DNA of 64,000 nt from Plectrocnemia conspersa (Eukaryota > Arthropoda > Insecta > Trichoptera > Polycentropodidae), in assembly GCA_009617715.1 (NCBI GenBank), contig VTFK01000117.1, forward strand, positions 930,001 to 994,000. The letters are read 5' to 3'. The notes beneath the pieces are model-generated. The model was not told the DNA's origin, did no database searches, and saw nothing but the letters and a program-made list of their open reading frames with translations. A program made the position numbers and the translations under genes. This document shows, one piece after another, positions 22,984-32,488 of the stretch (position 1 is the stretch's first letter; every line of letters starts with the position of its first letter).

Positions 22984-22991
22984 ATCAGTAC
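22984..22991. repeat. Left target-site duplication ATCAGTAC
   Basis: The eight bases ATCAGTAC precede the hAT element and recur exactly at 24102-24109, directly after it. An 8-bp duplication is the hallmark of hAT insertion. Confidence 0.95.
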
Positions 22992-24101
22992 TAGAGTCTC
23001 CAATTACTCGAACCATCAACTACTCGAGTATCGAATATTAAAATTTTAAAATACTCGAGTACTCGAGTACTTTCGAGTATTTACCAAATGTACCAAAATA
23101 GCTATTATTAAAATTCGTGCACATATAAATAAATAAATAAAATACTTAGTATGTTAATTTTTACAATTATTTTAACTTCACGAACATACTTTTTAAAAAC
23201 AATAATGCAAAAAGTGTCTCGAATTTAATATTACTGCTAACCTTTGGTTTTAATATTCCCGTTATGGAAAAAACCCTTTCCGTTGCTGTTGATGTTGGTC
23301 TTATTGTCATTAACGCGTTGGATAAGGCTTCTAATTTATATCTGTTCGCTTTTTATAGATATAAAATTTTTTGAACTCTCTTTTTATGTTCTCTTCTTTC
23401 ATTCCTTTCTCTGCTTTTCTCTTATTTCCTTCGACTATTGACAAAATAGTATTTTGTAATTCTTCTTGAATAGATTTTTTTTCTTAACAATATACAATAT
23501 TCTACTCCTGATTAATGCGAAGAATTTAAATCTATATTCTTCGAAGATGTATTTGGGTGAATCCCTTTCACTCTAGAACTAAACTGTTCGCAAAGAACTG
23601 ACTTTACTTTAAATGCCTTTAAAACACACAATTGTTTTGATTTATATTTTAAGCTGAGGGATCAGTATAAACAATTGACAACACTTTACGCTACAACTGC
23701 ATAGTCATAAAACCTAAACATTTTTTTGTTGATATTTCATATTGTTCATTGCCATAAATTAGATAAGTCGGGACTGTCGAACAGAAAACACAAAAGAAAT
23801 TTCTCCGTCGTACCCACTAACATAGCCGACGACCGGAACTATGCAACTATGGAACTATGAAAAAATTATACCTGATAGTAACCGCTCTAACTCGGGACTT
23901 CGGGCATAAACGCCAAATAAAAGCAAGACGTTAACCTCTACCGGACCGAGTTAAAGTTATTTTTGTTTCTGAAATATTTAAAAAAAAATTAATTTCGAGT
24001 ATTAATCGAGTAATTTTCAAAATACTCGATTATCAAGTACTTGAAAAATATACAAAAATACTCGAGTATCGAGTACTCGATTACTCGAATTGGAGACTCT
24101 A
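22992..24101. mobile_element. hAT deletion derivative with exact 8-bp TSD
   Basis: The 1110-bp element has perfect 14-bp terminal repeats, TAGAGTCTCCAATT at the left and its complement at the right, and an exact 8-bp duplication ATCAGTAC outside. Both ends carry clusters of ACTCGAGTA or CGAGTA motifs: about 22996-23080 on the left and 23994-24090 on the right, likely subterminal transposase-binding repeats. The interior keeps only the 3' part of a transposase gene on the minus strand (23167-23460). The N-terminal and catalytic parts are missing, so it must have moved, if recently, with a transposase supplied in trans. The exact duplication and clean ends suggest a comparatively young insertion. 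Confidence 0.93.
23167..23460 (-). pseudogene. hAT transposase C-terminal fragment
   Basis: On the minus strand, 23331 to the stop at 23167-23169, an open frame reads through the hAT family dimerisation domain. The signature is TSTATERVFSITGILK followed by LFALLFLKSMFVKLK and a stop, matching the usual TS-ERxFS...L form. A probable +1 or -1 shift near 23332 joins it to an upstream stretch (EGNKRKAEKGMKEENIKREF, about 23440-23370) in another frame. The DDE-type catalytic part is absent. It lies inside the 1.1-kb hAT derivative and transcribes toward the left end. Confidence 0.85.
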
Positions 24102-24109
24102 ATCAGTAC
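24102..24109. repeat. Right target-site duplication ATCAGTAC
   Basis: Exact copy of 22984-22991, immediately after the right terminal repeat of the hAT derivative. Confidence 0.95.
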
Positions 24110-24199
24110 ATTTAGATAAACTTGTCGGTAATATCAGCCATGAATACACATGCAGTTTTCTGAAATAGCTGAAGGAAAACTAACGAAGGCCAATAATTA

Positions 24200-24650
24200 A
24201 ACTGCTTCTTTATAACAGACTAGTCAATTAGGAAACGCCTTTTAATGGACTCTGGCGCTGATATAAGCGTCATTCTTATGATCACCTCTTGGCTAGCTAA
24301 CAAACCTGCTTTTAAATTTTAATATTGGCCTTAGAAGAGAGTTCTACTAGCAATTTATTGTTGCAAAACACTTTAGCCTACTGTCAAAGAACATATTGTG
24401 AAACTTCAACCATCTAGTGAAAAGATCTTCAGTATAAAGTCTCAACTTCCGCAACAATACACTGCAGTCAAACGTACATCACAGTAATTGAAACAGAATA
24501 CCAATAGCTACTGAATATCGACTTCTTTCACCTACTAAAGTTAAATTCCAACAAATTTTAAACATGGAAATTTGCCGATTCATCAACAGTGACTGATCCA
24601 GCTTACTTCATAGGTTGCAACTTGATCTAAATTGGGTCATACAGAACTAG
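24200..24650 (+). pseudogene. Ty3/gypsy protease-RT scrap
   Basis: The plus strand reads RLLMDSGADISVI near 24235-24275, the active-site motif of a retroviral-type aspartic protease (usual form RLLIDTGADISV). About 200 bp on, PIATEYRLLSPTKVKFQQI and then EICRFINSD-SS-LH (about 24500-24610) match the N-terminal entry to gypsy RT (xxxP-K---A---F--MLxxGICRPSxSPWSSPLH). Stops interrupt, and the spacing between protease and RT is shortened, so a deletion is likely. No LTR was found on either side. It starts about 90 bp beyond the hAT insertion, so the hAT element may have landed in or beside it. Confidence 0.7.
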
Positions 24651-24679
24651 TAACTGATGCTGAGCATATTTTATCCAGT

Positions 24680-25660
24680 TGACACAGTTAAAGCTCACTC
24701 GCTCTGCTTTTACTCTCACGCAGGGATGCCAGAAGTCCCGCAAGTTAAAAAATAACAGATTTTGTAATAGTACTGTAAAAAGTGATGGATGTTTTTCTTT
24801 CCTAATATGTGAATTTCATCTCGGAAAGTTTTGTTCTTTAAGAAACATTAAAAGGCAAATATCTTGTTATAAGAGATGTTTGATTTTTCTTTGAAAAAAA
24901 ATCTTCTCCACAATTTTAAAAAAGACGAGTATTTGGTGTAAAAATAGAAATAGGCTGATCGATAAAAAAATAAAAGCCAAGTTGATAATAAAACAGAATT
25001 TAGACATGAATTGTTTGGAATTCCAAGTGATAAATATTAAATATTTTTTAGGATAAACAGTTTTAATTAAAATTTAACTCAATTCATTTTGTGCTTTTTT
25101 TTTTAAATACATTTTTAAATGAGCAAAATGAAGTTTAGAAATTATAAATGATACGTCAAAATCGTTAATTGGGGGAAAAAATTTTTTGAGAAAATTCGCC
25201 GTAATTTGTCCTAATTTGAAATCTGACAACCCTGCTCTCAAGTTTATAGAATATTTATTTTTGAGTTATCCATGGGGAATAGATATCTATTACAATATAC
25301 TTAGCGACTTTTTAATATACCTAATGCTGTATTTAAATATACTTAACGACGCCAGGCTCCTTATACAACTCGCACTGTTTGTTATTATACCAAAGTACAT
25401 GTATATCCAAAAATCTTATTTAAGACTCTTCAGTATATCAAAGCTAATCTTATCATTTTTAATGTGTGTTTCAGTTATAATGGTTATACAGCTATTTTTA
25501 TGTCTATGCAGAAATTATTGTTTACGTTAATAATATAAATTCAGTAAAATACATAAACATCCAAGCGATTCGCTACGACCATCAACGTCAATCGCTTCTC
25601 CCCTGAGTTAACAGATCAATATTTTTTGATCTTTGTGTCAAAATATTTATTTTCGTTTCA
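24680..25660. other. Stretch with unassigned low-complexity frames
   Basis: A 114-codon plus-strand frame (25186-25530) has no ATG at its start and is dominated by I, L, Y, S and F, so chance is the simplest explanation. A shorter frame at 24679-24894 has several Cys and Lys but no recognisable spacing. Nothing else seen. Confidence 0.4.
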
Positions 25661-25668
25661 AGATAAAG

Positions 25669-25881
25669 CTATTTAATTACAAAAAACAACATAAGGATAT
25701 TGCGAAGAGAAGCGGTGGCTTTTGCGATCCTCGATGGTCTGAAGTTGTGTTGGGGTTCCGGTCGAGTTTCTAGTGAGTCTATGTTAGAGAGCTTTTGACG
25801 TTTAAAGTGGAAGTCCAAAATAGAAGTGTCATGGAAAGTGATCGTTGGCTGTTCTAATATCCATATTGATTGTATATCCAT
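25669..25881 (-). CDS. Small ATG-initiated frame, unknown product
   Basis: A 70-codon minus-strand frame begins with ATG (25879-25881) and has balanced composition (for example FKRQKLSNIDSLETRPEPQ and PSRIAKATASLRN). The plus strand is also partly open here (DIAKRSGGFCDPRWSEVV), so the coding strand is not certain. No domain recognised. It may be an exon, a mobile-element fragment or chance. Confidence 0.25.
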   Translation of the reverse strand: MDIQSIWILEQPTITFHDTSILDFHFKRQKLSNIDSLETRPEPQHNFRPSRIAKATASLRNILMLFFVIK

Positions 25882-25889
25882 AACCTCTT

Positions 25890-26464
25890 CATAAAGATAT
25901 TTTGTTTTTTCCTAATTTTAGTGCAACAGCCAACTACAAATACTCAATGGCGTTCTTAGATTTGTTATGATATTTTTCCGGTGTCGTATAATACAATAAC
26001 GCTTCTCAATTGAAAATTGACATTACACTATTTTTTTAATAACAGCCGTTTTATGTTGGTTACCGATATGCATCGAGCACTAGCCCTTGTTATTGGGTCA
26101 TATACCCGCCGATGTTTCTGACTTAATAATGTAATAATTATATTCTCACGCCTGCGCGTAAATTTAGCTAAAATATTTCTGAAGGTTTTTCCAGCTAACT
26201 GATTTAAAGTGTGCCTGCTGTATTTTTTTTAAGCCTGTTGTTTATGGGTTGCATGGTAATTCAATTAATGAATTTATTGGCAATCATAATAATAAATTCC
26301 AACATTTCAAACCACTGTCCTATGAAGCTCGTTCAATTCTTCACAAAAAAATAATTCCACAAACAATTCCCATCAGCTACTTTTCCAATCTCTATAAAAA
26401 ATTATATTACGATTTTACTCCTACCATTCTGAAACACACTTTATGAACATCTCCAAAGTTGCTC
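25890..26464. other. Stretch without recognisable features
   Basis: One short plus-strand frame (26249-26446) with no recognisable family. No repeat ends seen. Confidence 0.45.
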
Positions 26465-26720
26465 TGCGTGGATGCAGTGGATGTTGATGTAACAATAGCA
26501 CTATATTGTGTGTTAACATAACCGCTACAGCCAAATTGGGCTTTGTCGCTCATTATACACCACAGCGAATTGGATAGTTTGCTGTAGTTGCGACTGCGTC
26601 CATGAGCTGGAGACTGAAGTTCTTGACTAAAATGTAATTTATATGGATATATATACAAATCTGGTTGGAAACGACCGCGAAATTCCCAATTGTTTCGAAT
26701 GCGGCTTTGTTACGTTGTAG
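26465..26720 (-). pseudogene. Tc1/mariner-type DDE transposase scrap
   Basis: On the minus strand, about 26700 to 26540, one frame reads LYIYPYKLHFSQELQSPAHG, a degenerate version of the LHPYKIQL-QELKP-DH block that follows the helix-turn-helix in many insect DDE transposases. About 35 codons later it reads IMSDKAQFGCSGYVN, corresponding to the IFSDEAHFHLNGYVN block that contains the first catalytic Asp. The Glu of DE is replaced by Lys, and the reading frame has shifted relative to the adjacent upstream frame (26553-26783). The later catalytic residues are not readable. Non-functional. Confidence 0.7.
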
Positions 26721-26789
26721 GTTCTTCGTACGTTTTGAATATTCCTTAACACGAATTGACCTTTGTCTTTGTGAAATAATCACCAGATT

Positions 26790-27287
26790 ACTGTAGTAAT
26801 TATTTCAAAATTAATTGTGGGTAGGACTAGCGTATTGTTTCTATCAGGAATTGAACATTTTTTTTATTTTAATATCGGGTTAATTTTAAAGCTTAAAACT
26901 TCAACTCAAGAAAGAACATATTAGAATAAGTATCGTATGCTCTTTCAAATGAAAATATTTGACTCTCATTGAAAACAGCTACGCTAGAAATAGAAAGTAG
27001 AAAACACATTTACTGTATTTTTCTATAATAATCAAATATATAATTTTTGACCAGTATGATTTCAACTACATAATTACTGACAATTTAATTCAGGAACAGT
27101 TCTATACATTCTTATCCGAAACAAAGCCAACATAGAAGAACTGGTTCAGGTATAGCAGATGCATCCATCATATTGAAATTTAAATTACAATTTGATGACT
27201 AAGATTTGCCATTTTCTGATTATATAATTGTTTGTTAAAAATGTTTTATCAACCCCTTCACCCTCGCTCTTTACAAAATAAATAAAC
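26790..27287. other. AT-rich stretch without recognisable features
   Basis: No open frame or repeat recognised. Confidence 0.55.
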
Positions 27288-27327
27288 GTGTCGAATTGCA
27301 AACAAACGTTTGTTTGCAATTCGACAC
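27288..27327. repeat. Perfect 40-bp palindrome
   Basis: GTGTCGAATTGCAAACAAAC is followed with no spacer by its exact reverse complement. The symmetry stops sharply at 27287 and 27328. It could be two identical element ends fused head to head, or a cruciform-forming site. Confidence 0.97.
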
Positions 27328-27708
27328 AGACGAGCGAATTAGGTCATTACATTTATTACTTGTGACAGCTCTTACCCATTGAAATTTACAACAACAAAAG
27401 GTCACATTCATCATTTTTTACTGTGTTTGTTTGATTTCTTCGTAATATATTAAACATAGTAAATATTTTCTTAAAATGAATTGTGAGTTTCTTCATGGAT
27501 ATCAAAGTGCGTGCATCTCTATAATATCGTTATTTTATTTATTTGTCAGACAAAAATATTCGTGAACTAGCTGCATAGTCTTTTTAATTTGTGAATATTT
27601 TTGTATTAACTAAAATTGTGTTTTAGTGATTCGCGAATTTTTCCAATTTAGAATTTCTTTTTTTTTATTCATTTTATTGCTTTTTACCACACACTGGCTA
27701 CCGTATTC
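27328..27708. other. AT-rich stretch without recognisable features
   Basis: No open frame or repeat recognised between the palindrome and the ATG at about 27710. Confidence 0.5.
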
Positions 27709-27902
27709 AATGGATAGTGAATTTGATGATTCAGCATCATCTACTACAAACAGTTTATCTTCGAGCAGCACATCGGATATTATATGATACTATCCAATCA
27801 CCCCCAGGACACATATTGATCCGAAATGAGAAAAACGCCAATGTTATCATCTCCACCCCTCAGATATACTTTTTCTGGAGGACCAGGAATAAAATTGGAT
27901 GA
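27709..27902 (+). pseudogene. Possible start of a gene or transposase ORF
   Basis: An ATG near 27709 opens a short frame MDSEFDDSASSTTNSLSSSS that stops after about 25 codons (TATATGA). Overlapping frames continue to 27902. An acidic Ser-rich start like this is common in transposase ORFs of several DNA transposon families but also in host proteins. No catalytic motif follows. Tentative. Confidence 0.2.
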
Positions 27903-30595
27903 GATCCCAAATAACATTTTGTAGTTCTTGAAATAATTAAATTTATATGCACAGAAACAAATATGCTGATTTAAGGGTTAATTATCAACCTTACCTTTTA
28001 CTTCACGTTCTTCAAAAACTCCTACATAGAAACTCGTTTATAATTTAGCAAATTTTACAAACCATAAATATAAGACTCGATGAAAAATTTTCTTGGTCAA
28101 CCAGATCAATTTTACATTCCACTTTCTTTGGAAAAATTATGTCGAGACGAAAATTTGGGTTTTAATATTAGTACGTACGATCTCTAAAATCATCTTTGTA
28201 ATTACACATATTCTTTTAAAGATTAAAATTAATTCAGTAAAATTTTTTTTAACAGGATTTAAAATAAAGTGGTATTACTTTTATATGTTTATTGCTAATT
28301 ATTGATACTTTTTAAATCTGTATTTTTACGCAAAATAATAGTAATAAAAAAACACTATTTTTACTTTATATGTAAATTAATGAGCAATAATTAAAAATAA
28401 ATTAAGCCTTTTAAAAAAAACCGGGGGTGAATTATTTTTAATAAAAATCTATATGTTAATTGTAGTTTATTTCAACTTTAATTTTTCTAAGGATACGCGA
28501 GGCATGAATATTTTTAAGAGACCTAAAATAAATTTGAGAAACAATGTAATATACCATTTATTATATATCTGACAATTAATGAGTGACCTAAACGTCTTTC
28601 TTTAAAACCATTCTTCACAAATAACGAATGCCTTACCATTAAATATTAATTAACTTTTATGTTTAAAGAGATTTTTATGGTATTTTAACTTGGTTAAGGG
28701 TCATTTATGGGCCTAAAGCATAAAACAGAGGATTAAAAGAATATCTTGAAATCAATATGCTACACCAAACATTATATAATATAAATTTAGACGTCATCGT
28801 CTCGTTTTTTCGCGAATTGACTACTAATATAGTTATGTCACAAATGCTAACTGGTCAAATCTAAATTCTTGCAGCTGTAAATTGATTTAAAATTAAAGTT
28901 TCTACACTAATCTGTCAAATTAGCTATAATATGTATTAAGTTTTCTCCTGTAGTAGCAAACAATTGATGGATGTGTTGTTTTAAATTCGAAGCATTAAGT
29001 ACATGTCTTTTTATTTTGGTAAATACTGTATTGCTATAAGCGATTATACAATCACTCTTTATCTTTTAATTAATATCAATTAAGACTAGATAATGTATAA
29101 CATACATATAATAGAAAAAACTGAACTTTTTTTTATATTTAAATAACAAGTGTTTGTTTTCATAAATTTTAATGGTAGTATCAAAATTTGTTCCAAAACT
29201 TAGTTTTGGCTAAATTCCTTTGCCGTTGACAAACAATGACATTTATTTATCTGCATCCACCTGTACAAGAGTTATTGAAAATGTCTTCATAATTGTATCC
29301 TTCAACAATCAATATGCACTTTTAGTGGTAATTTTATTACCATATCGTCATATTATTTTGTGTATATTAGGAATAATTAATATTAGTTGTATATTTAATC
29401 TTGGCTCACCCAGTATATAAATAGTCATAAAAAAATCATTAGAAATTATTATGGTATCAACTGCGAGAAAATAATATTTAGATATAATAAAATTTCCATA
29501 ATGCGTTGCATAATCATTTTCGGTCCCCTTTTTAGGACACAGTAACTACTTGGGTGGAAAAATTCTATTTTTTTTAATACCCCGATTCGTTTAGCATAAA
29601 TCCGTTTTACCAACGACATCGCAAGATTTAAACGTCGCATCGTCTTGGCCAAGAGAAAAATTCACGTTTTAATTGGATTTTTCCAGCCGAATGTAAACAA
29701 ACGTAGTTCTTACAATGGCCAAGGAATTTCGGGATTAAAGGTAAACTTGATAAAATATAAAATACCGCCGCGTACGAAATAACCCTGAATTTCTCTCATT
29801 TCGCGCGTGTTCAGACGTGTAAGTAAAACTACTTGTTTATCTATATTTTTTTTCAAAAAAACGATCTGAATCCGAGTAGTATGTATATGGGAGCAAAATG
29901 AAAAAACATAAAAGGATTCATCGCAGATAGATACAAAGCGTTATAGTAAATAGCTTAAGGAAAAAGTAATATCTATCACGATATGATAAAAATATTATAA
30001 AAAGTAAAGCGCTTAGCATCAAAATCGAATCAAAATGCGACTGAGAATACATTTTTAAAAATGTATTATATAAATAAAATAAATAACTTTATTATATAAA
30101 TACGTATATATACATTATTTAATTGCGTATTAATAATATTTTGACGTAACTGGCAATAATTTTCCTTTTATATCTCAACCTAATTGACGTATCTCGTAAG
30201 TAATCCAGCAATTAACGTGATCAAAGCTATATTATTTTTACTGAACTTCGAACATCCTCCAGAGATTCTTAGCCACACGTCACACACAGTATATCCTAAG
30301 TCTATTCCCTTGTATAAACGAGCCGACCTCGTTTCTAATTTGCTATCCAATCTATCACTAAATTATTTACTATATTGTGCAGAAACGCAATAGCAGATTT
30401 AATATCAAATGTGAAGTAGCAATTTCGTCATACTTTTCTGTAGTATATTATTAAAAAATACATAGATGTATTTTAAGTCTTGCATAAATTTTGAGGACAA
30501 AAACAATACAACATATTTGTTGCAAAATTGTCTGTCCAGCATATTATTATTATTTAAAATTACAATGTAGACTTTTGCTATATCTATATCAGGGG
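27903..30595. other. Long AT-rich stretch
   Basis: Small frames (28093-28305, 29220-29420 plus; 29449-29652 minus) show no recognisable domains. 29650-29830 is somewhat less AT-rich (GCCGCGTACG, CGCGCGTGTTC) without a readable feature. 30184-30393 has an open frame of mixed composition that I cannot assign. Confidence 0.4.
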
Positions 30596-30665
30596 CTCGA
30601 TTGCTCGTGTGTTAAGCGATGAGAGATAAAGGCATGCGGACCGCATGCTCTTATCTCTCTTTCTG
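30596..30665. repeat. Hairpin repeat, copy A
   Basis: GAGAGATAAAGGCATGCGG (30628-30646) faces its near complement (about 30648-30666) across one base, with two mismatches in 19. The left flank reads CTCGTGTGTTAAGCGA. The copy at 44795-44893 shares GTGTTAAG, GAGAGATAAGGGC and the fold, so the two form a small repeat family. Confidence 0.7.
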
Positions 30666-30729
30666 AAAAACTGAAGCTAAGATTTATTTAGTATATATAA
30701 TATATAATTATTAAATATGTTCAAAAGTA

Positions 30730-31582
30730 GAGTACGCTCGGGATAAGGATGCTGGTTTGTTATTGTGTGCGTGTACATGTATATGAGAGGGAGAAGCGAT
30801 GTAGCGTGTACTTCGTTGTCTCTCTTTATCTTTTAAGGACAGTCGCTGATTCGTCAACGCTGGTATTCGTCATTAAAGTGCAGTGTGGCACAGAAGTTCG
30901 ATCTTCTCTAGTGATTTATTTTAAATAATTTTGTGTTGATATTGGTTTAACCCAGATATGGTAGGTCACTAAGCTCGTGCCACTGTTTTTTATTTATAAA
31001 TGAAATTTTAAGAGAACAAAATTTCTTGGGCATCTGGGTTAAATGATAACAAGGCTTCAAATATACACTGTAAGTTGTTCGTTCTCTTACCCGTGGATTA
31101 AAATATTTTAATTATTTTTTCATTAATCCGTACGTTGTTGGTTTTTTTACACTATTCTCTGTAAGGCTTAAAATAGTTATTATTCTTATCGTTGTGACAA
31201 TGATAATTTTTTAATTTATTCAATGGATTCTAATGATTTAATAGAGTCGTCGAGCCATTAAACAATCTGCGAAAGATTTCTTTCCCCATTTTATATCTTT
31301 TTGCTTTTGAAGAATAGCTAAAGACTTCATTATTTTTTGACTAGTGAAAGATTTTGAATTCTGCAAATATTTAATTAATGACATCAATGTCTGGTTTCTT
31401 CGAGAATATAATATATTTTTAATTGTCCGTTGAAATTTCCAACTTAGCTCAGATGTATGTATGTTAAATAAACATATATTTTCTTTTAAAATAAAAAAAT
31501 TAAATATTCAGAGCGAAATTGTTTTGAACCACACAGTTCACGCACACAATAACAAACCGGAATCCTTATCCCGAGCGTACTC
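30730..31582. mobile_element. 853-bp element with 44-bp TIRs and TA flanks
   Basis: The first 44 bp (30730-30773, starting GAGTACGCTCGGGATAAGGA) and the last 44 bp (31539-31582) are inverted copies with two mismatches. TA flanks both sides (30728-30729 and 31583-31584), as in Tc1/mariner-type insertions. However, the flank-plus-end also reads TAGAG, a hAT-style start, and no 8-bp duplication is present. Internally there is a perfect 12-bp inverted repeat, TTTAACCCAGAT (30946-30957) with its complement at 31032-31043. I see no transposase. Non-autonomous; superfamily uncertain. Confidence 0.8.
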
Positions 31583-31584
31583 TA

Positions 31585-31774
31585 GCGTGATTCTTTGTCT
31601 TTAATAATTAATATTTCTAATAAATAATTGTAAAATATTTTTACCAAACCATTTTTTTTTTGTGAAAATCTTCAAAATTATAAATGATTACGTACATAAA
31701 CAATATATGCTTTTACTAACAAATAAAATCATTGTTTGAAAAAATAATATATATATTATTTTTTACCGGATTTA
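31585..31774. other. AT-rich spacer
   Basis: Short AT-rich sequence between the TIR element and the broken gene remnant. Confidence 0.5.
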
Positions 31775-32488
31775 TTCAAAACGTTACTTAGCTTTTTGAG
31801 ATGTGAGGGCTTTAGTATCGCGCCTTTTCTTACTCGTATCTCGTTTGCCAATGTTTCGACAACCGATGTTAGGGTCATCATCTTGGGCGTAATTTTGACC
31901 TTATCACAGCCGCCGCAAACCCTTGAGCTGCGTCGTCCTTGACTCGATTTTGTGTTTTATTATTTTTCCGTTTGTTTGTTACTGAGGGAACAACAAATGT
32001 ACTGATTTTCGAAGAGGTTTGTTTTAATGAATTTATATATCAATTTTGTTTAGCTTTGTTTAAAACCGGTAACTAAGTATCTGAAATTGCTTTTGCGTCG
32101 TCTCTTATTTAGTGCTATTGTTCTTTTAATTTCGACTTAAATAGCTTCTCTTTTTTTAATTTTGCCTAAGGCTTTAGTTGTATCAAAGTGTATATGATTG
32201 ATTTTTTTGTGAAATGCTACGGTTTGTCTGATCAATGTAAATTTTGTTACTGTGTATTCTTTCTGATTCGTTATTAATTTTGTATTTTCCATTCGGTAAA
32301 ATGGTTCATATTTTATTTTGAGATTTAAGAATTTTTCTAACACCTTCTTTGGAAAGTACTCGTCCTATCGTTATTAAATAATCAACATGAAAAAATCTTG
32401 AAGAAATCAAATCATTTTTTGATTTATTGATCTTTTTGGACACATGGTTAATATAAAAAAACACATACAAGTTGCTGATTCTCACCAC
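31775..32488 (-). pseudogene. Broken minus-strand gene of unknown family
   Basis: Three minus-strand frames lie in series. The first (32488-32306) includes FFHVDYLITIGRVLSKEGVR. The second (32343-32137), overlapping the first by 38 bp in another frame, includes VTKFTLIRQTVAFHKK and IHFDTTKALGKIKKRE. The third (about 31965-31775) includes RVCGGCDKVKIT, MMTLTSVVETLANEIRV and ILKPSHLKKLSNVL before a stop. Their composition is richer and more varied than chance AT-rich frames, and the order and overlaps are what frameshift decay of one ORF would give. I do not recognise the protein; the CGGC in the last part hints at a metal-binding turn but is too little to call. It starts about 190 bp beyond the TIR element. 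Confidence 0.4.

Noticed and set aside
25186..25530. 114-codon plus-strand open frame
   Set aside because: No ATG at its start, strongly biased to I, L, Y, F and S as expected of AT-rich chance frames, and no recognisable domain or splice border.
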